Shown: positions 52,020 to 60,985, counted from the first letter of the stretch. The stretch is 64,000 nt of DNA from UBA2336 sp036787955 (GCA_036787955.1 DAIQOI010000001.1:310001-374000); one strand, 5' to 3'. A program made the numbers and translations. Notes: generated from the sequence alone by a model not told the origin.

Positions 52020-52745
52020 ATGAGGAAACTTTTTTTGCTTTTACCGGCTCTTCTGCTGCCCCTGTTGTTGCTGGCACAAAAGCCTAGGGTGCACCATGGT
52101 GGCCGCACTGTACATACCCGATCCAACCACAACTACAACGTCATCCGGATAAACCGCGCCAAGGCACGTATCGTTTGTCCGGTATTTGAAGATTCCGGTT
52201 ATCCTTATCACGGGCTGGGCATAAAACTGGGCGATCCGTTTGCCTTTACCTATAAGTTTTACGCCAGTAAACATTTTTCCTTTGGTGTAGATTTTGGCCA
52301 GTCGGCAAGCGGCTTATACAGCAGGTACTACCGCGAAGTTTTTAATGAATATACCGAACCTGACACGCTGGGCCCCGGCCAAAGTGTAGGCTATCTTACC
52401 CACACAGTGAAAACCGACTGGGTAGCAGAGGCAAGGATGCTGTATCATATGAAGGTTGAAAAAATAAGTCCCGGCCTTCAGGTATATGTGGGGTTGGGCT
52501 GGGAAGTGCGCAGCCTGTCCCTGCAATACAATTATTTCTTAAATGACGGACCACTGGAAAATAAAATCGAAACGTTCGATGCAAGCCGGTTTACATATGG
52601 TATTCAGGGAACGATTGGTATTGAATATTCTTACTTCCGCCTTCCGGTGTCGGCCTTTATGGAATTGGATGTGTACAACGACCTGCTGAAAGATCCCGGT
52701 TACAGAAAGGTACAGGGTGGCGTAGGAATAAGGTACATTTTTTAA
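52020..52745 (+). CDS. Secreted beta-barrel-like outer-membrane protein
   Basis: A 241-residue protein with a signal peptide (MRKLFLLLPALLLPLLLLAQ). Repeated amphipathic beta-strands with aromatic ends follow (YKFYASKHFSFGVDFGQSA; VAEARMLYHMKVEKISPGLQVYVGLGWEV; FTYGIQGTIGIEYSYFRLPVSAFMELDVY) and a terminal VQGGVGIRYIF, the usual outer-membrane C-terminal strand ending in Phe. Function unknown. It lies between the two halves of a probable ABC heterodimer. Confidence 0.7.
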   Translation: MRKLFLLLPALLLPLLLLAQKPRVHHGGRTVHTRSNHNYNVIRINRAKARIVCPVFEDSGYPYHGLGIKLGDPFAFTYKFYASKHFSFGVDFGQSASGLYSRYYREVFNEYTEPDTLGPGQSVGYLTHTVKTDWVAEARMLYHMKVEKISPGLQVYVGLGWEVRSLSLQYNYFLNDGPLENKIETFDASRFTYGIQGTIGIEYSYFRLPVSAFMELDVYNDLLKDPGYRKVQGGVGIRYIF

Positions 52746-52751
52746 TTCACT

Positions 52752-54536
52752 TTATCCCACACTGGGCTCCGTTTCGGCCCTTACCTGCTTTTCATACAGA
52801 TCCTGGTAATAGCCGTTCATTTTCATCAGTTCCTCATGGGTGCCCTGTTCGGCAATCTGTCCGTCAACCAGCACAAGAATTTTATTGGCCAGTTTGGCCG
52901 ATGACACACGGTGCGAAATGATGATAGTAGTACGACCCTGCATGATGCGCCTTAAACTATTCAGGATGTTGTGTTCAGTTTTGGTGTCCACGGCCGAAAG
53001 AGCATCGTCCAGGATTAGAATACGGGGCTCGTGAACGATGGCACGTGCAATGGAAACACGCTGTTTCTGGCCGCCCGACAGCGTTATGCCGCGCTCGCCA
53101 ATGCGCGTTTCAAAGCCCTGCGGAAATCGCTGAATATTATGGAGCACATCTGCATCGCGCGCAGCCTGTTCAATCTGTTCGCGGGTAAGCTGGTGCGTGC
53201 CGCCAAAAGCAATGTTGTTGTAAATCGTGTCGCTGAACAAAAACACATCCTGCGGCACATAACCGATCTGGCTGCGCAAACAGGTTAAGTCGTAATCCTG
53301 AATCGGTATGTTGTCGATCCGTATTTCGCCTTCCGTTGCATCGTACATACGGGTAATAAGGTTGGCTATGGTGCTTTTGCCCGAACCCGTAGTGCCAATG
53401 ATGGCCAGCGATTGTCCGGGATCAATCGAAAACGAGAGATGTTTCAGTGCCTGAATGCCCGTATCGGGATAGACAAAACTTACATCCCTGAACTCCACCT
53501 TACCCTTAATGGGTTGCACCAGGTTTTTCACCGACCGTATTTCCGGCTCTATGCGGAGAAACTCGTTGATTCTTTTCTGGCTTGCCTCCGCCCGCTGTAC
53601 CAGGCTGCTGGTGTAGCCCAATGAAGTAACCGGCCAGGTTAGCAGGTTAACATAAATTACAAACTCGGCAATATGACCAATGGAAAGATGGCCTGCAATA
53701 ACCTCAGCGCTTCCGGCATAGATCACCAACAGGGTGCTGAGTCCGATTAGTGCGGTAATAAGCGGAAAAAACAAAGCCTGCACACGGGTAAGCCGCAGCG
53801 ACTGCTGCCGGTAGTGCTCACTTGCGCGGGTAAAACCGTTGATGGAGTCTTCTTCCCGGTGAAAAGCTTTCAGTACACGAATACCGCTGAAGGCCTCCTG
53901 AACAAAAGTAGAGAGTTGTGACTGACTGCGCTGGATGCGCTCCGAACGCCTTTCGATGGAGTTGTTAACCCAATAAATACTTAACGAAAGCAGGGGCAGT
54001 GGTATCAGTGCGAACAGAGTAAGTTTGGGGCTGATTACAAACATCACAGGAATTAATATAACAAACAACGTGATGAGCTGAAGTCCATACATAATGGCAG
54101 GACCCAGGTACATGCGCACACGGCTTACGTCTTCCGAAATGCGGTTCATCAAATCGCCGGTGTTGTTTCTGCGGTAAAAACTCAGTGGTAATTGCTGATA
54201 ATGGGCGAATATTTCATTTTTCAGATCAAATTCAATATGCCGCGACATCACTATGATGGTTTGCCGCACCAGGTACAGAAATAATCCGCGCAAAAGTGCC
54301 ATGACCAGAATGAGCACCGATAACCACGTAAGGCTGCGGTAGAAGGAAGGTGCGGCTTCGGCTAAACCAGATTTTCTGATCAGCTGAATCTCTTCAACCA
54401 CCAGGTCTATGGCCTGCCTTACCAGTTGAGCAGGGAAAATCTGAAACAGGTTGGAAATGATTACAAATACGGTTCCCCACAACAGTAATTTTTTGTATTT
54501 AAACAAATACTTATTGAGATATTTCAGTTCTTTCAT
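52752..54536 (-). CDS. ABC exporter half with degenerate Walker B (TM287/YheI-like)
   Basis: A 594-residue half transporter: membrane domain (about 18-320) and ATPase with GTTGSGKST Walker A, YVPQDVFLFS, consensus signature LSGGQKQRVSIARA, but Walker B RILILDDALSAVDTKTE. Here the catalytic Glu is replaced by Asp (second D). This is the degenerate half of heterodimeric exporters such as TM287/288, BmrCD and LmrCD. The partner is probably the gene at 50200. Substrate unknown; lipid or drug export is typical. Confidence 0.89.
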   Translation of the reverse strand: MKELKYLNKYLFKYKKLLLWGTVFVIISNLFQIFPAQLVRQAIDLVVEEIQLIRKSGLAEAAPSFYRSLTWLSVLILVMALLRGLFLYLVRQTIIVMSRHIEFDLKNEIFAHYQQLPLSFYRRNNTGDLMNRISEDVSRVRMYLGPAIMYGLQLITLFVILIPVMFVISPKLTLFALIPLPLLSLSIYWVNNSIERRSERIQRSQSQLSTFVQEAFSGIRVLKAFHREEDSINGFTRASEHYRQQSLRLTRVQALFFPLITALIGLSTLLVIYAGSAEVIAGHLSIGHIAEFVIYVNLLTWPVTSLGYTSSLVQRAEASQKRINEFLRIEPEIRSVKNLVQPIKGKVEFRDVSFVYPDTGIQALKHLSFSIDPGQSLAIIGTTGSGKSTIANLITRMYDATEGEIRIDNIPIQDYDLTCLRSQIGYVPQDVFLFSDTIYNNIAFGGTHQLTREQIEQAARDADVLHNIQRFPQGFETRIGERGITLSGGQKQRVSIARAIVHEPRILILDDALSAVDTKTEHNILNSLRRIMQGRTTIIISHRVSSAKLANKILVLVDGQIAEQGTHEELMKMNGYYQDLYEKQVRAETEPSVG

Positions 54537-54630
54537 GCGAAAAAATTTGGTTAATGCATTGTAAAACGAAAGAAAAAACCGAAAGTTTATGCAAACGTTT
54601 TAGCGGCATGGAAAAGCACGGGAAAGCCCT

Positions 54631-54638
54631 TACTTTTG
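54631..54638 (+). promoter_or_regulatory. Candidate -7 element for leucine dehydrogenase
   Basis: TACTTTTG matches TAnnTTTG exactly, 21 bp before the ATG at 54660. The -33 is weak. Confidence 0.45.
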
Positions 54639-54659
54639 TCCCTGCAAATTAATCTATTC

Positions 54660-55757
54660 ATGGAAGTAAGCGAACTGAAAAAATCCGAAACGGGCCTGTT
54701 TGGTGCGTTATCGCAACTGGGCCATGAGCAGGTGGTGTTTTGCTATGATGAACCCACCGGACTAAAGGCCATTATCGGCATTCACAACACGGTGCTCGGA
54801 CCTGCATTGGGCGGCACGCGCATGTGGAACTACGCTACCGAACAGGAAGCGCTTACCGATGTGTTGCGCCTTTCACGTGGCATGACTTTCAAAGCAGCCA
54901 TCTCCGGACTCAACCTTGGAGGCGGCAAGGCAGTGATCATTGGGGATGCAAAGACGCAAAAAACTGAAGCCTTTTTGCGCAGGTTCGGAAAATTCATCAA
55001 CAGCCTGGGAGGAAAATACATCACAGCTGAAGACGTGAACATGAGAACTGCCGACATGGAATACATTGCCATGGAAACAAAATACGTAACCGGTCTGCCC
55101 GAATCCATGGGAGGCGGGGGCGACCCCTCGCCGGTAACAGCTTATGGTACCTATCTGGGCATCAAAGCATCGGCTAAAAAAGTATTTGGCAACGACAGCC
55201 TCAGCGGCCGCAAAATTGCCGTACAGGGTGTTGGTCAGGTGGGGATGCACCTGGTGGAATACCTGGTAAAAGAAAATGCTCAGGTATTTATTACCGATAT
55301 ATCGGAAGAAAAAGTAAAAGATGTAGCTGCCCGCTTTAAGGTTACACCGGTTAACCAGGATACTGTTTATGATCTGGATGTGGATGTGTATGCCCCCTGT
55401 GCGCTGGGCGCTACACTCAATGACAACACCATTCCCCGCCTGAAGTGCAGTATTGTGGCCGGTGCAGCCAACAACCAGTTGAAAGATGAAGTACGGCATG
55501 GCTATATGCTACAGGACAGGGGTATCACCTACGCACCGGATTTTTTAATCAATGCGGGGGGATTAATTAATGTATACAACGAATACCTGGGCAACTACAA
55601 CCGCAAACGTGTATTCGAACAGGCCGAACGGATTTACAGCACCTGTCTGAGTATTTATGAGGTGGCAGCGCGCGAAAAAATAAACGCACAGGAAGCTGCC
55701 ATTAAAGTTGCAGAAGCACGCATTGATGAGGTAGGAAAAGTCCGGATACCACGTTGA
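54660..55757 (+). CDS. Leucine dehydrogenase (Glu/Leu/Phe/Val dehydrogenase family)
   Basis: A 365-residue NAD-dependent amino-acid dehydrogenase that interconverts branched-chain amino acids and 2-oxo acids with ammonia. Motifs: GPALGGTRMW (substrate Gly/Lys region), SGLNLGGGKAVI with catalytic Lys, YITAEDVN, NPSPVTAYG-like DPSPVTAYGTYLG, and the Rossmann loop VQGVGQVGMHLVEYL. The C-terminal DFLINAGGLINVYNEYLGNYNR matches Leu dehydrogenases rather than glutamate dehydrogenase. ATG 54660 used. Followed by a strong terminator. Confidence 0.92.
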   Translation: MEVSELKKSETGLFGALSQLGHEQVVFCYDEPTGLKAIIGIHNTVLGPALGGTRMWNYATEQEALTDVLRLSRGMTFKAAISGLNLGGGKAVIIGDAKTQKTEAFLRRFGKFINSLGGKYITAEDVNMRTADMEYIAMETKYVTGLPESMGGGGDPSPVTAYGTYLGIKASAKKVFGNDSLSGRKIAVQGVGQVGMHLVEYLVKENAQVFITDISEEKVKDVAARFKVTPVNQDTVYDLDVDVYAPCALGATLNDNTIPRLKCSIVAGAANNQLKDEVRHGYMLQDRGITYAPDFLINAGGLINVYNEYLGNYNRKRVFEQAERIYSTCLSIYEVAAREKINAQEAAIKVAEARIDEVGKVRIPR

Positions 55758-55786
55758 TACCAGTTGCAGGCAAGCAAAATTTGCGG

Positions 55787-55812
55787 AAGCAGGATAAAAT
55801 CCTGCTTTTTTT
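55787..55812 (+). terminator. Rho-independent terminator
   Basis: AAGCAGGAT (55787-55795), loop AAA and ATCCTGCTT (55799-55807), running into a seven-T tract. It ends the leucine dehydrogenase transcript 40 bp before nusB. Confidence 0.9.
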
Positions 55813-55853
55813 ACCTGCACACCATGCTGTATTTTTGAGCGCTCTTTGAACGT

Positions 55854-56984
55854 ATGCTGAACCGGCGTAACCTTAGAATTAAAGTCATGCAAAGTCTTTT
55901 TGCATTTCACCAGAGCCGAGATGCCAACTACCTGCTGGCCCTTGACCGCATCAGCGATACGTTCTCGCCCGATTTAAACTCCATGATCCAACCCGACCGG
56001 AAAGAACTGGAGGAAAAGAAACGCCAGGCGCAGGAGTTGTTTAAAAAGGTTTTCCCCAACCGTTCCCTTCCTGTTGAACACAGCCTTGCTGAAATCAGGC
56101 AGGCTGTTCAGGATGCCTTGCAATTCTATGATCAGGCAGTTCAGAAGGATTTTACATGGTTCAAAACCAACCTGGTAAGCGAGGTTGAGCGGCTTGACCA
56201 GCATTACCTCTCGGTCTTATCGCTCACTTTGGCACTGGCCGATGCAGCATCGGCCGACAAAAAGATCAACCACCGGAATTTTACGGGTAATCCGTGGATC
56301 GTTGCACTCAGGCAGGTGCCCGAAGTCGTTCAGAAACAAGAAACAATGTGGTCATCGCGGCAGGGCCTGGTAAAACAATGGTTGCGCGATGTTCTGAAAG
56401 CAGATGCGGAATACATGGAGTGGCTGGATCGCAAGGAAATTCAGCCAGAAGAGCAGCGGAAAATGATTATGCACATTTTTCGCAAGCTGATACTGGGCAA
56501 AACGCTTATCAGTGAATACTATGAGGCAGAAATTTTGCGCTGGACCGAAGATCGGGAAATTGTGAAGGGCATGGTGGAGAAAACCATTAAATCGTGGAGC
56601 CCTGACTCAAACCAGCCGCTGCAACTTCATGCCCTCTCACTAACCTGGGAAGACGACAGGGATTTCATAGAAAAACTATTTACCGGTGCAGCCTTTCTGC
56701 CCGAAGACTACCATCACCGCATAGCCAAAAATATGCGCAACTGGGAAATCGATCGGCTTCCGCTTACCGACCGGGTTATTCTGGAACTGGCAGTTACCGA
56801 AATGGTGTCATTTCCGTCCATACCGGTTAAGGTTACAATCAACGAATACATTGAACTGGCCAAAAACTACAGCACCCCCAAAAGCCGGCAGTTTATCAAT
56901 GGTATCCTGGATGTGCTGGCGAAGGAACTTACCCATGACGGCCTGATTCGGAAAAGCGGCCGCGGCCTGATTGACAATAAATAA
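55854..56984 (+). CDS. nusB: Transcription antitermination protein NusB (long form)
   Basis: A 376-residue protein, more than twice the usual 140. The N-terminal NusB helix (RNLRIKVMQSLFAFHQS) and the C-terminal NusB helices (LPLTDRVILELAVTEMVSFPSIPVKVTINEYIELAKNYSTPKSRQFINGILDVLAKE) are separated by about 270 residues of helical, Glu/Lys-rich sequence. This long form is common in Bacteroidota. NusB binds boxA RNA with NusE in rRNA antitermination; the insertion's role is unknown. It leads a row with ytxH, DUF1573, yajC and ybbR. Confidence 0.92.
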   Translation: MLNRRNLRIKVMQSLFAFHQSRDANYLLALDRISDTFSPDLNSMIQPDRKELEEKKRQAQELFKKVFPNRSLPVEHSLAEIRQAVQDALQFYDQAVQKDFTWFKTNLVSEVERLDQHYLSVLSLTLALADAASADKKINHRNFTGNPWIVALRQVPEVVQKQETMWSSRQGLVKQWLRDVLKADAEYMEWLDRKEIQPEEQRKMIMHIFRKLILGKTLISEYYEAEILRWTEDREIVKGMVEKTIKSWSPDSNQPLQLHALSLTWEDDRDFIEKLFTGAAFLPEDYHHRIAKNMRNWEIDRLPLTDRVILELAVTEMVSFPSIPVKVTINEYIELAKNYSTPKSRQFINGILDVLAKELTHDGLIRKSGRGLIDNK

Positions 56985-57067
56985 GTTGGTTACAATGACG
57001 GGCAGATTTGGTATTTTTACAGCCCGGAAGCCTGATTATTCAGGTCCTTTAATTTTATACATAAAGA

Positions 57068-57379
57068 ATGAGCAAGAAGAGCGGAAACCTACTGCTGGCA
57101 TTCCTGGCTGGCGCTGCCACCGGAGCTATTTTAGGGATACTTTATGCACCTGATAAGGGGAGCAACACACGGCAAAAACTGTCTTTTCAGCTGGAAAAGT
57201 ACCGGAATATGTTGCAGAACCTGCTGAATGACCTCATTGACGGAAAAGAAACCCCGCTAACCACCGAAGCCCGCTCGCAGGGCCAGCGTGTAGTGGATGA
57301 CGCCCGCGAAAAGGCCGAACGCCTGCTGGAAGATGTAGACGAACTTTTGGGAAAAATTAAGGGTAATAAGGAAAAATAA
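57068..57379 (+). CDS. YtxH-domain protein
   Basis: A 103-residue membrane-associated protein with the YtxH pattern: one Gly/Ala-rich hydrophobic segment (LLLAFLAGAATGAILGILYAP), then DKGSNTRQKLSFQLEKY and a charged coiled coil. Often called a general stress-type protein in Gram-positives; its role in Bacteroidota is unknown. It lies 83 bp after nusB and 13 bp before DUF1573. Confidence 0.86.
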   Translation: MSKKSGNLLLAFLAGAATGAILGILYAPDKGSNTRQKLSFQLEKYRNMLQNLLNDLIDGKETPLTTEARSQGQRVVDDAREKAERLLEDVDELLGKIKGNKEK

Positions 57380-57392
57380 CCGTGACAGAACT

Positions 57393-57914
57393 ATGAAAAA
57401 CACCTGGATAACCCTGCTATTGCTTGGAGCATCGGTAATAGCCTGTAAAGACAAAGAAGCAGAAAAGAAAATCGCGGCCCTGGAAGCCCGGCTCTCACAA
57501 CTGGAAGGAAGTAAAAACAATGTGCAGACCTTCAGCGGAGACGGTCAGGATGTCATATCCGTAGGGCAGGATCAGAAACCGGAAGGCCCGCTACCGACTT
57601 TTTCATTTGAAAAAACCGAACACGATTTCGGAACCATTAAAGAAGGCGAGGTGGTAAGCTACACCTTTAAGTTTAAAAACACGGGCGAGGCGCCCTTAAT
57701 CATCAGCAAAGTTCAGCCCTCCTGTGGTTGTACTGCCCCTGACTGGAGCAAGGAACCTATACCTGTAGGAGGCGAAGGCTTTGTTAAAGTGGAGTTCGAC
57801 AGCAACGGCAAACCGAATATCCAGAACAAATCCGTTACCGTAACTGCCAATACCTGGCCGCAGACGATGACCCTTCGGTTTAAGGCCATGGTTACTCCAA
57901 AGGATCAGAAATAA
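57393..57914 (+). CDS. DUF1573 lipoprotein
   Basis: A 173-residue lipoprotein (lipobox SVIACKD, Cys18) with a short coiled coil (EKKIAALEARLSQLEG) and a DUF1573 Ig-like domain: FEKTEHDFGTIKEGEVVSYTFKFKNTGEAPLIISKVQPSCGCTAPDWSKEPI. The SCGCT Cys pair is the family signature. Periplasmic; function unknown. Precedes yajC in this phylum's usual order. Confidence 0.9.
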   Translation: MKNTWITLLLLGASVIACKDKEAEKKIAALEARLSQLEGSKNNVQTFSGDGQDVISVGQDQKPEGPLPTFSFEKTEHDFGTIKEGEVVSYTFKFKNTGEAPLIISKVQPSCGCTAPDWSKEPIPVGGEGFVKVEFDSNGKPNIQNKSVTVTANTWPQTMTLRFKAMVTPKDQK

Positions 57915-57937
57915 TCCCAAGCGGTTTTCAGGTTGGC

Positions 57938-57962
57938 ATCCCGAATCTGCCGGATTTGGGAT
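57938..57962 (+). promoter_or_regulatory. Hairpin between DUF1573 and yajC
   Basis: ATCCCGAATC (57938-57947) and GATTTGGGAT (57953-57962) pair with one G-T wobble around five bases. It has no U-tract and its right arm contains the -33 TTTG of the yajC promoter, so it may act as a DUF1573 3' structure or an operator. Confidence 0.45.
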
Positions 57963-57985
57963 GCTGCTTTTATGGGCTAATTTTG
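57955..57985 (+). promoter_or_regulatory. Promoter TTTG-N19-TAATTTTG for yajC
   Basis: TTTG (57955-57958) and TAATTTTG (57978-57985) match both consensus elements with 19-nt spacing, the textbook Bacteroidota distance, 21 bp before the ATG at 58007. Confidence 0.6.
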
Positions 57986-58006
57986 CTGGCCAAACACAAC
58001 AACTTT

Positions 58007-58327
58007 ATGATAACCCTACCCAACATTTTACTGCAGGCATCAGCCCAGGGCAGTGCCACCAGCTTTTATATCATGATGGGATTGATGATCGTGATTTTTT
58101 ATTTTTTCATGATCCGGCCACAACAAAAGAAAGCCAAAGAGCAGAAAAAATTTATTGACGAAATCCAGAAAGGAGATTATGTAGTAACCATTGGAGGTGC
58201 CCATGGTCGGGTGGTTGAACTGGAGGGCGATACGGTTGTGCTGGAAGTGGAAAAGGGGGGTCGCATCCGCTTTAATAAAAGCGCTATTTCTCTGGAAAAT
58301 ACCCGGGCCGCACAGCAGAAAAAATAA
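58007..58327 (+). CDS. yajC: Preprotein translocase subunit YajC
   Basis: A 106-residue protein with one N-terminal membrane helix (FYIMMGLMIVIFYFFMIRPQQKKAK), the family's RPQQKK junction and a short SH3-like domain (GDYVVTIGGAHGRVVELEGDTVVLEVE). YajC binds SecDF in the Sec export machinery. ATG 58007 keeps the normal length; an earlier in-frame start reads into the promoter. Follows DUF1573; ybbR follows 6 bp later. Confidence 0.93.
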   Translation: MITLPNILLQASAQGSATSFYIMMGLMIVIFYFFMIRPQQKKAKEQKKFIDEIQKGDYVVTIGGAHGRVVELEGDTVVLEVEKGGRIRFNKSAISLENTRAAQQKK

Positions 58328-58333
58328 CCCTTC

Positions 58334-59275
58334 ATGGGTTTGATCCAGTCGATATTAAACGCGTTGCGTTTCAACCGCAGGAACTGGAAAGCAGTATTGC
58401 TGAGCATTGTGGCTGCAACCTTGTTTTGGTTCTTCAATGCGCTCAACAAAACCCATTCTGCCAACATCACTTTCCCGTTGCAGTTTGAGTACGATGAGGA
58501 AAAGTATATACCCGTCAGCCTGTTACCGGATCGCATACGGATAAATGCCACTGGAGTAGGCTGGGAATTGTTTTGGAAAAGTTCAGGCCTGAAAGGAACA
58601 CCGCTCATCATACCCCTGGAACGCCCGACGGAAATAAAAAAGATAGTTGGATCATCCTTATCCCCCTTGTTCTCAACCCAGCTGGAAGGCCTGCAGATCA
58701 ATTATGTGTTAACGGATACCTTGTACCTTGACCTGGACGTGCGAGGTCACAAAAAGGTAGCCCTTCAGCTCGACTCGGCCGATCGCCTTATTGCCCGTGG
58801 CTACATCCGCTCGGGGGCAACTGTAATTGAGCCCGATACCGTGGTTGTGAGCGGTCCTGCGAAGCTGCTGGCAGCCTTGCCTTCGGCCATTGACCTGATG
58901 GTTCCGGAAACAAAACTGCGGTCTTCACTTAAAGAAACCATTGAGGTACCCCTGCCGCATCCTGCCTTAACCGTGAGCCCACCGCTGGTCAATGTATTTG
59001 TTCCTGTGGAAGAGGCGCTTGAACAAGCGGTACCCATACAGGTAGTGATTCGCGACATTCCCGCCGGATATAAACCGGTGATTGATGTAGAAAAAGTAAC
59101 CTGTTACTTTCAGGTACCGGCATCCTTTGCCGATACCCTTTCCTTCCGCGGGGTTGAAGCGACAATAAGCCTAAAAGACGTGCCAAGGGGCACCCATAAA
59201 ATTTTGCCAACCCTCAGCAAGCTTCCTCCGTATATTCGGCTTGTCCGAACCGATACGCTGTTGGTTAAGTTTTAA
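58334..59275 (+). CDS. YbbR/CdaR-like protein
   Basis: A 313-residue protein with an N-terminal membrane helix (AVLLSIVAATLFWFFNAL) and at least three YbbR-like beta repeats (FPLQFEYDEEKYIPVSLLPDRIRI; YIRSGATVIEPDTVVVSGPAKLL; VVIRDIPAGYKPVIDVEKVTCYF). In Firmicutes CdaR regulates the di-adenylate cyclase CdaA; no cdaA is visible here. Lies between yajC and coaE. Confidence 0.8.
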   Translation: MGLIQSILNALRFNRRNWKAVLLSIVAATLFWFFNALNKTHSANITFPLQFEYDEEKYIPVSLLPDRIRINATGVGWELFWKSSGLKGTPLIIPLERPTEIKKIVGSSLSPLFSTQLEGLQINYVLTDTLYLDLDVRGHKKVALQLDSADRLIARGYIRSGATVIEPDTVVVSGPAKLLAALPSAIDLMVPETKLRSSLKETIEVPLPHPALTVSPPLVNVFVPVEEALEQAVPIQVVIRDIPAGYKPVIDVEKVTCYFQVPASFADTLSFRGVEATISLKDVPRGTHKILPTLSKLPPYIRLVRTDTLLVKF

Positions 59276-59281
59276 AGCCAG

Positions 59282-59893
59282 ATGAATCCATTGCAGATAG
59301 GGATCACCGGAGGCATTGGATCCGGAAAGAGTACGGTGTGCCGGGTCTTCCGGGTGTTGGGAGTACCCGTATACGATGCCGACAGCCGCGCGAAAGTTGT
59401 AATGACCTCAGATGTAATACTCATCCAAAAGATAAAGCAGGAATTCGGAAGTTTGTCATTCAGGGAAGATGGGTCCCTGAATTCGGCTTACCTGGCCGAA
59501 ACTGTTTTTGGCGATGAAAAACGCCTCAAAATATTAAATCAACTGGTTCATCCGGTAGTGGCACGCGACTATGAAAACTGGCTCCGGGCACAACGGGGCA
59601 AACCGTATGTTATAAAAGAAGCCGCCCTGCTGTTCGAGTCCGGTTCTTACCTAAGTCTGGACCTTACCGGAATGGTGGATGCCCCTGAGTCGGTCAGGTT
59701 GCGAAGGGTGTTGCACCGCGATCGGCTTCGAACGGAAAAACAGGTAAAAGATATTATGGCCCGACAGTTGCCGCAAGACAAGGTCAGGGAGTTGGCTGAC
59801 TTTATTATTGTGAACGATGACATACAACCGGTTTTGCCGCAGGTCCTTGCGCTTCACCAGCAATGGCTTGGCGGCAGGATACGACACTCCTGA
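59282..59893 (+). CDS. coaE: Dephospho-CoA kinase
   Basis: A 203-residue P-loop kinase that phosphorylates the 3'-OH of dephospho-CoA, the last step of CoA synthesis. GGIGSGKST sits at residues 10-18 (Walker A), followed by VYDADSRAK and FVIKEAALLFESG-like KEAALLFESGSYL, and the lid LRRVLHRDRLRTEKQVKDIMARQ. Six bases after ybbR and nine before the efflux adaptor. Confidence 0.94.
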   Translation: MNPLQIGITGGIGSGKSTVCRVFRVLGVPVYDADSRAKVVMTSDVILIQKIKQEFGSLSFREDGSLNSAYLAETVFGDEKRLKILNQLVHPVVARDYENWLRAQRGKPYVIKEAALLFESGSYLSLDLTGMVDAPESVRLRRVLHRDRLRTEKQVKDIMARQLPQDKVRELADFIIVNDDIQPVLPQVLALHQQWLGGRIRHS

Positions 59894-59902
59894 ACTACAA
59901 GC

Positions 59903-60985
59903 ATGAAAAAGACACTGATAACGATTGGCATTTTAGCAGCTGTAGTTTTTTTAATAGCGCTGCCCAAACTGAATTTGTTTGGCAATCGGAATAAAAACCC
60001 GCACGCTGCAGCCACTTCCGGCAATTCATCTTCTTCCCCGCTACCGGTTAATGCGGTGGTATTGGTGCCCTCTAAACTGGATAATCGCCTCGTGTTTACC
60101 GGTTCCATCCTGGCGAATGAATCGCTTGAATTACGTGCAGAAGCCTCCGGTAAAATTTCAAAAATCTTTTTTGAGGAAGGACGTCCGGTAAAAAAGGGAC
60201 AACTGCTGCTGGAAATTAATGACGATGAACTGGTAGCACAGCTTGAAAAGCAAAAACACAACCGCAAACTCAATCAGGATATAGAGTTTCGTCAAAGAAA
60301 GCTCCTGGAAAAAGATGCCATCAGCCAGGAAGAGTATGATAATGCTCTTAACAGGTTGAATACAACCATTGCCGACATCAAATTGCTGGAAGCGCAACTG
60401 GCTAAAACACGAATTTATGCGCCATTTGATGGCATCATAGGCTTCAGGTTTGTAAGCGAAGGGGCCTATATCAATTCCAATACAACGGTTGCCACACTGT
60501 ATAACCTGAATCCGGCAAAAATTGAGTTTAATCTGCCCGGTCGCTACAGCACACAGATTCGGGCTGGTAAAAAAATCCGCTTTACCGTGGAAAACGACTC
60601 CAAAACTTTTGAAGGCGAAGTATATGCCGTGGAGCCTCAGATAGACCTGAACACGCGAACGCTGAAGGTGAGAGCCCTGGCCGATAATCCGGATGGGGTT
60701 TTGCTGCCGGGCCAGTTTGCGCGCGTTGAACTGATACTGGAAACTATTGAAAATGCTTTGCTTGTTCCTACCGAAGCAATTGTTCCGGATTTACAGGGGC
60801 ATAAGGTTTTTGTCAATCACGGAGGTAAAGCAAAGGAGGAACGCGTGGAAATCGGTATCCGCACCGACCGTGAGGTAGAAATCCTGTCGGGACTGAAAGC
60901 GGGTGATACGGTAATTACAACCGGCATATTGCAGTTGCGCCAGGGCTCGCCCGTGCGCGTAAATGTGATTAATCAGCAAAACTGA
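59903..60985 (+). CDS. RND efflux periplasmic adaptor (HlyD/AcrA family)
   Basis: A 360-residue adaptor with an N-terminal anchor (TLITIGILAAVVFLIALP). The lipoyl half motifs (LRAEASGKISKIFFEEGRPVKKGQLLLEINDDEL and TRIYAPFDGIIGFRFVSEGAYIN) flank a coiled-coil hairpin, followed by beta-barrel and membrane-proximal domains (GDTVITTGILQLRQGSPVRV). No Cys lipobox is seen, so it is anchored by the helix. Its stop overlaps the pump's ATG (TGATG). Confidence 0.92.
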   Translation: MKKTLITIGILAAVVFLIALPKLNLFGNRNKNPHAAATSGNSSSSPLPVNAVVLVPSKLDNRLVFTGSILANESLELRAEASGKISKIFFEEGRPVKKGQLLLEINDDELVAQLEKQKHNRKLNQDIEFRQRKLLEKDAISQEEYDNALNRLNTTIADIKLLEAQLAKTRIYAPFDGIIGFRFVSEGAYINSNTTVATLYNLNPAKIEFNLPGRYSTQIRAGKKIRFTVENDSKTFEGEVYAVEPQIDLNTRTLKVRALADNPDGVLLPGQFARVELILETIENALLVPTEAIVPDLQGHKVFVNHGGKAKEERVEIGIRTDREVEILSGLKAGDTVITTGILQLRQGSPVRVNVINQQN

